Source: Paraburkholderia flagellata (GTDB taxonomy: Bacteria > Pseudomonadota > Gammaproteobacteria > Burkholderiales > Burkholderiaceae). Taken from it: a stretch of DNA of 64,000 nucleotides. The stretch is taken from contig NZ_JAJEJT010000002.1 in the NCBI RefSeq assembly GCF_021390645.1, forward strand, positions 1,860,001 to 1,924,000, in the 5' to 3' direction. Position numbers and translations under genes: made by a program. The notes beneath the pieces are model-generated. The model did no database searches. It was not told the origin of the DNA and worked only from the letters and a program-made list of their open reading frames with translations. Below, in pieces: positions 56,158 through 64,000 of this stretch; position 1 is the first letter of the stretch; each line of letters starts with the position of its first letter.

Positions 56158-57159
56158 ATGGGCCGGCTTGAGGCGATCAGGATATTCACGCGGGTTGCAG
56201 AGACCCGGAACTTCTCGAAGACTGCGGAAGTTATGGACATGCCGCGTGGCACAGTTAGTCGGATCATTCAGACACTAGAGGGACAGGTCGGCGTTCGCTT
56301 GCTAACTCGAAGCACCCGTCAGGTGAACCTGACGGATGCGGGGAAGATGTACTACGAGCGATGCAAAAAGATCCTAGAAGAACTGTCGATGGTCGAGTCG
56401 GAACTCTCGAACATCAAATCTGTTCCCAGCGGAACAATTCGGGTCGGCACGACGGGAACGATTGCCGAGGCGTTGGTCATGCCGAATCTTGACGAGTTCC
56501 TCCGCGAGTTTCCGGACATCGACGTGAGAGTCGGGATCGCCGACCGCAATATCTGCCTAGTGCAGGAAGGACTCGACTGTGTGATCCGAGCGGGTGCATT
56601 GGAAGAGTCGAGTCTCGTCGCGAGACGTGTGGGGAACGCGAGGCTTGTAACTTGCGCGTCGCCGACCTATTTGGAGAAGTACGGAGTCCCAGAATCTATC
56701 GAGGACTTGGAGAGCCATGTCGCTGTAAATTACATCTCTGCCAAAAGCGGCAAGCTGTTCCCTTTCGAATTTGAGCGCGACGGCGAGATTGCGAAGGTTG
56801 AGCTAAGAGGAAGAGTCGCAGTAGACGAAGGAATCGCGTACGTAAACGCAGCGGTGCGTGGGCTTGGCATCATTCAACCGTCGCGCTACATTGTGGCCGA
56901 TTTGTTGCAAAGTGGTCAATTGCGGGAAATTTTTCCGACTTTTCGAATCCCGACGATTCCTATATCTATCGTCTATCCACATAGAAGTCACATAAGTTCT
57001 GCAACACGCGCATTTACGAACTGGATTACAGGTATATGTGTGCGAAACGACGATTTGAGCGCTCAACCGACGCAGCAAACGCGGAGCACGTCGCGCGGGG
57101 GTGCGTTGGTGGCTGTTGGAGATTTCGCCCATTCTGAGCAGCATTCTAAAATTGATTGA
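56158..57159 (+). CDS. LysR-family regulator
   Basis: A 333-aa LysR-type protein. Helix-turn-helix: 'AIRIFTRVAETRNFSKTAEV', 'MPRGTVSRIIQTLEGQVGVR'; the inducer domain follows ('GTIRVGTTGTIAEALVMPNL'). It is of the group that resembles DmlR/AaeR-type regulators. The tail beyond residue 300 is low complexity, longer than usual. The divergent CGNR gene is the nearest candidate target. Confidence 0.92.
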   Translation: MGRLEAIRIFTRVAETRNFSKTAEVMDMPRGTVSRIIQTLEGQVGVRLLTRSTRQVNLTDAGKMYYERCKKILEELSMVESELSNIKSVPSGTIRVGTTGTIAEALVMPNLDEFLREFPDIDVRVGIADRNICLVQEGLDCVIRAGALEESSLVARRVGNARLVTCASPTYLEKYGVPESIEDLESHVAVNYISAKSGKLFPFEFERDGEIAKVELRGRVAVDEGIAYVNAAVRGLGIIQPSRYIVADLLQSGQLREIFPTFRIPTIPISIVYPHRSHISSATRAFTNWITGICVRNDDLSAQPTQQTRSTSRGGALVAVGDFAHSEQHSKID

Positions 57160-57647
57160 GTAACACCCACGAAGCGAGTTGCATCCTGATATCGCGTAAC
57201 TAACCAGTAAATTCTCGCGTGCTTACTACTCCGATACCAGTCATACGAGATTCTTCATATTCTCGAGCGGCACATCGCCACGAGAACGAGCAAATAGTTT
57301 AACTCCGCCGAGATCCGGCATAAGCAACATCGTGACTTGGACCGAGGTCCTCCACTGACGAACGAAGCCGATTGACGCAAACCAAGCGACGATAGGTGCG
57401 TGCACGTAATCGCTCTGCCTGCACTTCACCCAATCACGAATGCACGCTTACGTTTCGGCGTCGACTCTGCCGAAGCCTTATAGTGCTGGCGGTGCATTCG
57501 CAGCCCCATCGGCGCCGGCAACAAATAGTAGCGCCTGTTATGCTTGAGCGGGCATAACAGGCGCTACGTCACTTCGTGATTATTCCCAGAAACTATGAAT
57601 AGGCCCTGGACCAGCCGGACCTACTCCAGCTTGCAACCTTGCAAGTC
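57160..57647. other. Convergent intergenic region with a long perfect inverted repeat
   Basis: About 490 bases. A 62-codon minus-strand open frame (57241-57429) has no motif and is not accepted. The main feature is the inverted repeat listed next. Confidence 0.45.
57528..57567. repeat. Perfect 16-bp inverted repeat, 8-base loop
   Basis: GTAGCGCCTGTTATGC (57528-57543), eight bases, GCATAACAGGCGCTAC (57552-57567). It sits between the convergent LysR and hydrolase genes, so a bidirectional terminator is the simplest reading. No T-run is present on either side, so a REP-like element or protein-binding site is possible. Confidence 0.8.
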
Positions 57648-58349
57648 TCAGCCTTTTAGTACCGCTCTCGCGGCACCTAGAACCACTGCCTCGACGGCCT
57701 CGTGCGCTGAAATCAAAGGAGTGTGATCGACATCTTCAACAACAACCGTTGCTCCCATTCGCTCCGCCATGAATCGCTGCGTCGCCGGATTGATCATCCT
57801 GTCCTCGTTCGCCACCAGGAACCAGCTCGGCTTCGACGTCCACGTAGTTGTCTTTACGGGTACGGTGATACATTCGACTGATATTGGCCGTTGCACGGCG
57901 GCGCTAAGTGCCATCTCTGTATAACTTGCATTTTGCGCGAACGCCTTAGTGAAACAGTGTCGAGGCATCCAGATATAACCCCGCTCATCCGGAGCCAGTT
58001 CGGGAGCGTTCTCGTGCTTTGGATCGCGAGAGAGGACGTTCGCCACCGCCTCGTCTGCAGACGGCGCCAAAGCAGCAACGAAGACTAGTCCCTTCACCCG
58101 CTCATGCTCGACTGCACCTATCACCGCTCCTGCGTACGCATGTCCAACGAGCAAAACTGGCCCTGAAGTTCGATCTACCACTGCCCTCACAACCTCAACA
58201 TCCTCAGCAAACGTACTTAGTGGCAACTGGGCGCAAGTTACTTCCAATCCTTGCTCTTGAAGTGGCCCGACTACCTTTGCCCAGCTTGACCCGTCAGCCC
58301 ATGCTCCATGAACCAGTACAACGGTTGCATCTTCGACAAACGTTCCCAC
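57648..58349 (-). CDS. Alpha/beta hydrolase with altered nucleophile elbow
   Basis: A 233-aa alpha/beta-hydrolase-fold protein of the hydroxynitrile-lyase/esterase-like group. The oxyanion region 'VVLVHGAWADGSSWAKVV' is normal, but the nucleophile elbow reads G-H-A-Y-A-G instead of G-H-S-Y-G-G, so the catalytic Ser is replaced by Ala. The usual acid ('ANEDRM') and His ('VDHTPLIS') are kept. I chose the GTG at 58349 because GGGAG precedes it at good spacing; an in-frame ATG ten codons upstream is less likely. Similar G-H-A-Y-A-G proteins exist in rhizobia and Burkholderia as I recall, so this may be a subfamily with another activity. Confidence 0.85.
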   Translation of the reverse strand: MGTFVEDATVVLVHGAWADGSSWAKVVGPLQEQGLEVTCAQLPLSTFAEDVEVVRAVVDRTSGPVLLVGHAYAGAVIGAVEHERVKGLVFVAALAPSADEAVANVLSRDPKHENAPELAPDERGYIWMPRHCFTKAFAQNASYTEMALSAAVQRPISVECITVPVKTTTWTSKPSWFLVANEDRMINPATQRFMAERMGATVVVEDVDHTPLISAHEAVEAVVLGAARAVLKG

Positions 58350-58776
58350 CTTTATCTCCCAGAAAATGTTCAGAAACAACGACGTCGCAACTGTCTACGA
58401 TCCTGCTGGGCCACCACAGCCGCGTCCTACGTCCACCTGCGCATCGGGCAGCTCCACTGTCCATCAAATCCCTAAAGCTCTCTCACGCCTCAACCCACCC
58501 TCTCGAAATACACACATCGAATATTCCAACCACGCGAAGGTCGCAGACTGCGAACCACCGCCCCCCCAGATGTATTCCGGCGTCGCGCATCGAGTACGCC
58601 AGCCTGGATAGGCGATTCCACAATACAGCCTCGTCCGCAATGCTGACTTGAAACATATTCTTTCACGGGCGAGCGTCAGCGAATAGATCGGTTTCTTAGA
58701 CATTACTGTTTCCGCCACAACATCAAAGCGGTATCGCCAGATCAAAAATCTTCCGAGACCAACGATGTCGATGACT
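58350..58776. other. Region between hydrolase and egt remnants
   Basis: About 430 bases. Minus-strand open frames (one at 58464-58862) show no motif. No repeats recognised. It may still hold decayed egtD sequence that I cannot recognise. Confidence 0.35.
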
Positions 58777-59046
58777 TTAGGCAGCTGCTGCAGACGCCGC
58801 TGCGCGCGGACAGAAACGGCGGCAATGCGGGAAACCTTTGGTATTGGTAACACCGCTGCCAAGCGCCACGAATAGTGATTCGCTACGGCGTAAGGGCCTT
58901 CGTGCTACTCTTGCCAAAACTGCCCCAAACAGCCCCCGCTCATCAGTCCACTCATCAATCGTGCACCAGCCTCCAGCTCGCAGTAAAAGCGTGGCCTCAG
59001 ATGTCGTCGGCACAATCACAGATGTGTAGCAGTCGTCCAAATACAT
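58777..59046 (-). pseudogene. Probable C-terminal fragment of egtD
   Basis: An open frame starting with the ATG right after the egtB remnant's stop. Its first 50 codons encode 'SEATLLLRAGGWCTIDEWTD', then 'ERGLFGAVLARV', resembling the end of the histidine methyltransferase EgtD ('..LAERAGW....VWTD...LFSVHLL'). The methyltransferase core is absent, and the remainder is unlike EgtD. Position directly after egtB is the usual gene order. Similarity is from memory and weak. Confidence 0.35.
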
Positions 59047-59640
59047 TCAAATGCTCCTCGCGAGTCGCAGGCCTGCAAATTTCCACCGCTGATGTGGGAA
59101 GAAGAAATTTCGATAGATTGCGCGGGTATGGCCGCTAGGTGTTGCGCAACCACTTCCCTTCAGGACGAACTGCCCGCATAAACTTACCGTTGTATTCGCC
59201 TACAACACCGGCGGGAGTTCGGAAGCCGAGAAATGGCAGAAAAGCAGAGCCCGCACATTGCCACACATCGCCGAACATCTGCTGCAATCCAAGTTCAGAC
59301 TTTTCCGTTATTGAGAGCGGCTTCACAGCCCCTGCGAAATCCGAAAATTTCCTTTGGCCGGATCCACGCCCTCTGCTGCACTTTCCCACTCACATTCTGT
59401 CGGTGGCCTGACCACAGCCCACCGGGCGTATGCGTCAGCCTCGTAGTAGCTGATGTGACGAACCGGAGCATCCGGATCGATAGGCAGCAGTCCATCCAGC
59501 CCAAATTCATATACCCATTGCTGAGTTGAATCTTTACGCCAATGTAGCGGCGCATCGATCTTGTTGGTCTTGACCCATTCCCAGCCCTCCGACAACCAAA
59601 GACTTGGCTTCTCATCCGCCATCGGCAATGAACTGGAGTT
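59047..59640 (-). pseudogene. egtB: egtB remnant (ergothioneine biosynthesis), frameshifted and truncated
   Basis: The minus strand encodes the C-terminal half of EgtB, the FGE-sulfatase-like iron enzyme that joins a sulfur donor to hercynine, but in three frames. The first part contains 'SLWLSEGWEWVKTN', 'LHWRKDSTQQWVYEFGLDGL' and 'VRHISYYEADAYARWA'; the second, after a shift near 59340, contains 'LQQMFGDVWQCAGSAFLPFL' and '[11 protein letters not shown]'; the third, after a shift near 59160, contains '[16 protein letters not shown]' and '[20 protein letters not shown]' with a normal stop. The N-terminal DinB-like domain with its His ligands is missing. The gene is dead. Confidence 0.88.
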
Positions 59641-60773
59641 GAGTAACAATTAACACCACTCTGATCAAGAACGTCTACACCGTGTCCTGTCTCCAATTTC
59701 CTGTAAATTCGGATCGTCGTGGGCGACGCCGTAACACTTCTTTCGCGAGATCCGCGTCACGGCGGACGAACCGAGAACGCAGTTATGCGTTAAATGACGA
59801 ATTACATTTCTCCTACCAACAGGGTCACTTGCAGCTGCGTCTCAAACACTACCGCCCCCCCAGCTCCATTGGTCTTCGCTATCTGCGTATTCTCCCCAGC
59901 CATGCCGTGCGGGCCGTTAGGTGGCCAACTTGGCGCTGTCAGATATGCCGAGATTGCTCCGTGCAGCGTTTCTGCACGCAACTGAACTCTCGCCATCTAA
60001 TTCAACTGCCGCGCGTGCCCGCCTCGGAAGGGATGAATCGTACGCGCGCGCACCCCGCTCAATTGGTATCAAATTTGGACAAGTGATATTCAGAGAGACA
60101 TCAGTCCAACGACGATGGTCATCCTGGAGAAGGTCTGCACAATTTATTTTCCTGGTGCAGACACCTAACCAACCAATAAGCGTGCTGTGATCCTCGAGTA
60201 CACAAATCGTTATCGAAAACAAAGACTTGAGATCATTTGTTGGACCAGATGACGCCGGCAGGCCGTCCACGTTGTGCGGTGCGTATCGGGATAGCTGGCA
60301 CGAGCCGATAGAAGCGACTCACATGCTTTTTGATCATTCCTCCGCGAGGAACGTTGCACCCTCGCGAGGTTGAAATGTTGCGTAGAAAAGCTACGATACC
60401 CGTTACTCGATCGTCGTGGATTGCGGTGACAGGCGGGTTACATAGGAGGAATCAGCCAGATCATGTGCCGTGCTGCATGGCAGCAGTTCATCGATCAGGT
60501 TGATCGGGTTAGTTGTGAGGCGTGCAAGGATACGGCGCTCGCTGCCCTCGAAGACGATGGCAGATGAGTTCGCCGTACTTCGCCGGCTGTACGCGATCAA
60601 CGTACATGTTGGTGCAGTATTCGCGAAATGTCCTTCTTACCCTTACATTTCGGATTCTTAACCTTTCGCTCATACAGCATATGTAACTTTATATATGCAT
60701 GTTTATGAGTTACGCTTACTATCACCAAGTCCAACGGACGCGGTTGTTAGAAAAGTAATTTAGGAGAGTAAAA
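59641..60773. other. About 1.1 kb without an intact gene
   Basis: Upstream of the egtB remnant and the haloalkane dehalogenase. It contains a possible IS66 scrap (next entry). The last 120 bases are AT-rich and hold the dehalogenase promoter region, including GTAACT...AGTTAC (60684-60712), a possible regulator half-site pair. Confidence 0.45.
60475..60540 (-). mobile_element. Possible IS66-type transposase remnant
   Basis: Within a short minus-strand frame, 'ERRILARLTTNPINLIDELL' followed by P-C resembles the C-terminal end of IS66 transposases ('..VLARIADHPINRIDELLPW'). Only about 22 residues match and no inverted-repeat ends are seen. It would be a scar of past insertion near the egt remnants and the dehalogenase. 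Confidence 0.35.
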
Positions 60774-61661
60774 ATGATTTCCGCAGCATTTCCATTTGAG
60801 AAGAAGCGCATGCGTATCCTCGATCGTGAGATGGCATACGTCGAGGTTGGCGAAGGCGATCCGATCGTGTTTTTGCACGGCAATCCGACTTCATCGTATC
60901 TCTGGCGAAACGTTGTGCCCCACGTTCAGCATCTTGGTCGGTGTATCGTCCCGGACTTGATTGGCATGGGCGATTCGGACAAGCTTCCTAACAGCGGTCC
61001 GAACTCGTATCGCTTTGTCGAGCATCGGTCTTACCTAGACGGATTGCTTGAAGCGTTGGATGTACGTAAGAACGTAACTCTCGTGATTCACGATTGGGGC
61101 TCCGCGCTGGGCTTCCACTGGGCAAATCGTCACCGCGATGCAGTAAAGGGTATCGCGTTCGGGGAAGCAATTGTGAAGCCGCAGGGTTGGGATCACTGGG
61201 ACAAAATCGATATGCGTTGGGCCCTTGAAGATCTGCGGTCTGAGCGCGGCGATGACATGGTCCTGCGCGACAATTTCTTCATCGAGAAAATCCTCCCGGC
61301 GGCGATTATTCGGCCGCTGTCGGACGAAGAAATGGAAGCGTATCGTCGTCCGTTCAAAGAACCCGGCGAGGATCGGCGGCCGACTTTGACATTTCCGCGC
61401 GAGATCCCGGTGGACGGCGACCCTGCGGACGTGTACGAGATCGTCAAGGCTTCATCGGAATGGCTAGCGCAGAGCGATGTTCCAAAGCTGTTCTTCAATG
61501 TTCAGCCTGGCGCAATCCTCGGGAGTGCCGAGGAACTTGCATTTATCCGGAGCCTTCCGAAGCTGACTGAGGTGGAAGTTGCTGGACGTCATTATTTCCA
61601 GGAAGATTCACCGGACGAAGTCGGCAAAGCTATCGTCGATTGGCTGCAGAAGATCGGGTGA
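60774..61661 (+). CDS. Haloalkane dehalogenase (HLD-II type)
   Basis: A 295-aa alpha/beta-hydrolase that hydrolyses haloalkanes to alcohols and halide. The catalytic pentad of subfamily II is complete: nucleophile Asp107 and halide-binding Trp108 in 'LVIHDWGSALGFHWA', halide-binding Asn37 in 'FLHGNPTSSYLWR', Glu131 in 'AFGEAIVKPQ', and His273 in 'VAGRHYFQEDSPDEVG'. Length matches DhaA/LinB/DbjA-type enzymes. A strong ribosome-binding site (TAGGAGAGT) precedes the ATG. No dedicated regulator is adjacent. It could feed alcohols to dehydrogenases and finally the haloacid dehalogenase at 42900, but they are not linked in one operon. Rhizobial homologues are common. Confidence 0.93.
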   Translation: MISAAFPFEKKRMRILDREMAYVEVGEGDPIVFLHGNPTSSYLWRNVVPHVQHLGRCIVPDLIGMGDSDKLPNSGPNSYRFVEHRSYLDGLLEALDVRKNVTLVIHDWGSALGFHWANRHRDAVKGIAFGEAIVKPQGWDHWDKIDMRWALEDLRSERGDDMVLRDNFFIEKILPAAIIRPLSDEEMEAYRRPFKEPGEDRRPTLTFPREIPVDGDPADVYEIVKASSEWLAQSDVPKLFFNVQPGAILGSAEELAFIRSLPKLTEVEVAGRHYFQEDSPDEVGKAIVDWLQKIG

Positions 61662-61671
61662 GGGATGACTG

Positions 61672-61690
61672 AACCCGGAGATTTCGGGTT
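61672..61690 (+). terminator. Probable terminator of haloalkane dehalogenase gene
   Basis: AACCCG, a 7-base loop, CGGGTT, then TGATTGTT, 10 bases after the stop. The stem is short (6 bp) and the T-run interrupted. Confidence 0.5.
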
Positions 61691-62074
61691 TGATTGTTAA
61701 GAAGTACCACGTCGGAATGATGGTCACGTCCAGCGCCAACCGGGCCAGATGTGGCCATCGTCCATGGCTGAACCTACCAAATCGATGGCGAATCTAGCAA
61801 AACCTGCGGATCTGCTCGATCAAGCAAAGCATAGCTTCCATGCCAGTATCTGTGCCGTTGTTCCACAAAGCGACTACTGAGAATCTTTCCATCGATCTGT
61901 TGGTAGATTAAATCTGTTTTCTCCTCCTCCGTCGTGCTCCCGGTTCCGCGTGAACGTGAATACGACCGAGAACATTCCGAGCATAGGGGTTTTCGTTCGC
62001 CCTCCGAGTGATCCGGTCAAGACAACGGCTTGTCTGCGTAGACATATCGTCGAAAAGTAAAATCTGCCAAGCCG
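61691..62074. other. Intergenic upstream of ECF sigma gene
   Basis: About 380 bases without a supportable gene; minus-strand open frames lack motifs. Promoter of the sigma gene expected; none identified with confidence. Confidence 0.45.
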
Positions 62075-62614
62075 ATGACCGTTGCCGAATTGTCCGCGCT
62101 CCTGCCACCCATGCTTCCACGATTGTGGGCATTTTCCCATCGCCTCTCTGGTGATCACCACGATGCCGAAGATCTCATGCAACGCGCATGCGTTCGAGCA
62201 CTCGAGCGCGCGAATCGACTCGAGCCCGGAACGGCGCCACTAAGCTGGATGTTCTCCATCGTGCGATCCACGTGGTACAACGAACTACGCGCTCGGAACG
62301 TGCGCAATCGAGCGGGCGTAGAGTGGGATAACGACTTCCTCGAAACGGTTGCCGGTCCTTCCGCCAAGACACCTGAAGAACAGGCGATGAATCGACAAAT
62401 CATCCGAGCCGTACAGCAATTGCCAGAAGCACAGCGTGCCGTCATGCTGCTCGTCGTGGCAGAAGGATTAAGCTACAGCGAAGCCGCCGAGTCGCTGGAA
62501 GTGCCGATTGGCACAATCATGAGCAGACTCTTCAGAGCACGCCAATCTATTGGTATGCGGTTCACCGATCGGCATAGCCGCCACGCTAGGATCAAGCCGC
62601 GCCTCAGTGAATGA
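62075..62614 (+). CDS. ECF sigma factor
   Basis: A 179-aa extracytoplasmic-function sigma factor. Region 2 is 'LPRLWAFSHRLSGDHHDAED' through 'APLSWMFSIVRSTWYNELRA'; region 4 is 'QLPEAQRAVMLLVVAEGLSY' through 'EVPIGTIMSRLFRARQSI', with the typical recognition helix. It resembles the RpoE/EcfG-unlike group often linked to a small anti-sigma gene. Downstream, an ORF overlapping the stop by ATGA does not look like an anti-sigma, so the partner is missing, decayed or elsewhere. Confidence 0.9.
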   Translation: MTVAELSALLPPMLPRLWAFSHRLSGDHHDAEDLMQRACVRALERANRLEPGTAPLSWMFSIVRSTWYNELRARNVRNRAGVEWDNDFLETVAGPSAKTPEEQAMNRQIIRAVQQLPEAQRAVMLLVVAEGLSYSEAAESLEVPIGTIMSRLFRARQSIGMRFTDRHSRHARIKPRLSE

Positions 62615-62967
62615 GGAACTGCAAATCACCCCCTGCTAGCCGCGATATGGTCCGATATCACGCCCCCTCGCCGCGCTCGTACGCAGACTCTGCGACCGGG
62701 CACCGTGGACTCCCGACCCTGCAACCGGATTTTAGCCGTTTACTGCCTAACATAACTGGCGCTTCCAGCATGCAAGTCTTCGAAGAGTCGCTCCTTATTT
62801 TGCCCGCGCCAAGTGGCTATTTGAAAATCACTGAATTGCTTTGCGTCTTCCCCCCATGCACAGAAGGCGACGTGTTCCTCATTAAGCAAAGAACACGCCG
62901 CCGCAACTACGCCGTACGCGACAACAATCCTGCTACAAATTTGTAGCTTTAACGATTTTGCCTGCGG
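62615..62967. other. Region after sigma gene, no recognised anti-sigma
   Basis: About 350 bases. An open frame starting in the ATGA overlap (62611-62946, 111 codons) has the position of an anti-sigma gene but no membrane helix or zinc motif; a second reading begins M-N-E-E-L-Q-I-T-P and stops at once. A decayed anti-sigma is possible but not shown. Confidence 0.4.
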
Positions 62968-63945
62968 TCATTCGTCGTGCACCACCACCATCTTTCCGTT
63001 CGCTTCATGAGCCTCCATGACACGATGAGCTTCACGAATTTCATCAAATCGGAAAATGCGTGACGGCTTTGCCGAATAGTTCCCTGCAGCAATATCCGCA
63101 GCAATTTGCTGCAGAGGCACGTCGGAAAGGGGGAATTCAGGTGTACCGAAAACGAAGCTGCCAAAGAACGTGAAATCTACGCCACTCGGCATTTGCAGCA
63201 GCGGATTGAAATCAACGATCGGGTCAAGCCCACCGAGCCAACCGGCCAGACACACCTTACCGTCGCGACGCACCATCGACAGTGAATCCAGCAGCGTACT
63301 GTTACCGACCAAATCGAGTACCGCATCCAACTTCTTAGCTTCAGCGATATGCTTCGACAGGTCCGGACGCTCGATTTCAACGCGGCTAACGCCGAGCGCC
63401 TTCAGCTTTTCGAAGCGCGCCTCGCTGCGTGCGGTCGCGATAACCGTCAATCCCGCGTTAACAGCCAGGTTCACCGCTGCCAGACCGAATGACGATGTAG
63501 CGCCACGAATAAGGATAGTCTGACCGCGTTCAATCTTGAGGTTGCGGAACAGACACGTCCACGCCGTCGCATACGTTTCCGGAATCGCGGCCAGATCTGC
63601 CCACGGGAGATCCGACTCGATCACCGCGACATTTGTCGCAGGGACTCGAGTGTATTCGGCGTAGCTGCCGTTGATCGTACGACCCAACCCGCCCATCAAC
63701 GCCGCTACCTTCTGGCCCACTTTGAACTCGCCCCCGGGGCACGAATCAACCACACCGACGCACTCGATTCCACTCACAGGGGCCGCCTCGGCCCATTCCC
63801 CACGACGCATGTGCATCTCGGCATGGTTAATGCCAAATGCCTTGATTTTGATAACAACAGTCCCGATCTCGGGCTCAGGCTTCGGAATATCCCGGAACAC
63901 CAGCGCTTCGAGTCCACCAAATCCGTCAAGTACCACTGCTTTCAT
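62968..63945 (-). CDS. MDR-family zinc-independent oxidoreductase
   Basis: A 325-aa medium-chain reductase of the quinone-oxidoreductase-like group. GroES-like part: 'VVIKIKAFGINHAEMHMRRG', 'VSGIECVGVVDSCPGGEFKV'; nucleotide-binding part: 'TILIRGATSSFGLAAVNLAV' (A-T-S-S-F-G variant of the glycine-rich loop). No structural-zinc Cys cluster. AAGGAAG precedes the ATG at 63945. It resembles the oxidoreductase at 25898 in class but is not a close paralogue. Reduction of quinones or enones with NADPH is likely. Convergent with the sigma gene. Confidence 0.9.
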   Translation of the reverse strand: MKAVVLDGFGGLEALVFRDIPKPEPEIGTVVIKIKAFGINHAEMHMRRGEWAEAAPVSGIECVGVVDSCPGGEFKVGQKVAALMGGLGRTINGSYAEYTRVPATNVAVIESDLPWADLAAIPETYATAWTCLFRNLKIERGQTILIRGATSSFGLAAVNLAVNAGLTVIATARSEARFEKLKALGVSRVEIERPDLSKHIAEAKKLDAVLDLVGNSTLLDSLSMVRRDGKVCLAGWLGGLDPIVDFNPLLQMPSGVDFTFFGSFVFGTPEFPLSDVPLQQIAADIAAGNYSAKPSRIFRFDEIREAHRVMEAHEANGKMVVVHDE

Positions 63946-64000
63946 GATGCTTCCTTTTACTCAGATAATTTAACTCTCGGTCGTCCATTACGACCCGTGA

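Noticed and set aside
57241..57429. A 62-codon minus-strand ORF between LysR and the hydrolase
   Set aside because: No ribosome-binding site and no recognisable motif.
62611..62946. ORF overlapping the ECF sigma stop codon, considered as anti-sigma factor
   Set aside because: No membrane helix, no zinc-binding anti-sigma motif; composition not protein-like.

Overview
The window looks like chromosome 2 or megaplasmid DNA of a beta-proteobacterium of the Burkholderia / Paraburkholderia / Caballeronia group. The evidence is several short H-NS-family proteins with the W-x-G-x-G/K-x-P-x-W signature, a DUF3331 protein, an ECF16/SigF-type sigma factor with an NrsF-type anti-sigma, a bufferin operon, and a dense mix of LysR, CGNR, MHS/MFS and alpha/beta-hydrolase genes. 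I see no rRNA, tRNA, CRISPR array, integrase or intact insertion sequence. Genus and replicon are inference.

Layout. 0-9 kb is accessory DNA: unrecognised proteins, a Dam-type adenine methyltransferase whose start codons lie in a perfect inverted repeat, a short H-NS-like protein, a three-gene unit (45-aa hydrophobic peptide, 55-aa basic peptide, 393-aa protein) behind a 12-bp inverted repeat, an HEXXH protein and a three-helix membrane protein. 9.36-12.64 kb is a compact bufferin operon (bufA, bufB, bufC, doxX, nrsF) behind an exact GTAACC-N16-CGAA promoter, the pattern known for SigF in Caulobacter. 12.8-25.4 kb is again accessory: a membrane protein with a GH19-lysozyme-like C-terminus, an H-NS pseudogene whose 5' end is inverted, a cytosine-5 DNA methyltransferase, a translationally coupled pair of unknown proteins (one with a Thr-Glu/Thr-Gly repeat), a patatin phospholipase and two small exported proteins.

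25.9-48 kb is mostly metabolic: quinone oxidoreductase, the SigF-like sigma factor separated from its presumed anti-sigma by about 15 kb, a ThDP enzyme / UspA / orphan substrate-binding-protein cluster, a VOC protein, a MOSC-ferredoxin reductase fusion with a DUF427 protein, a metallo-beta-lactamase-fold hydrolase, a class II aldolase, an MHS transporter with LysR, a crotonase with an L-2-haloacid dehalogenase, a DUF3331 protein, an EF-hand protein and a cyclic-nucleotide-domain thioredoxin-reductase-like flavoprotein.

48-64 kb holds a TetR gene with a clear promoter/operator, ketopantoate reductase, a 17-unit hexanucleotide repeat, two related CGNR regulators flanking an exported chorismate mutase, a flavin-binding protein and an MFS carrier, then LysR, an alpha/beta hydrolase with an altered nucleophile elbow, a decayed egtB with a probable egtD fragment, a probable IS66 scrap, a haloalkane dehalogenase, a second ECF sigma factor and an MDR oxidoreductase. 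The frequent pseudogenes, solitary methyltransferases and low gene density between operons suggest a dynamic accessory replicon, with metal/redox stress (bufferins, SigF) and xenobiotic or halo-organic catabolism as recognisable themes.
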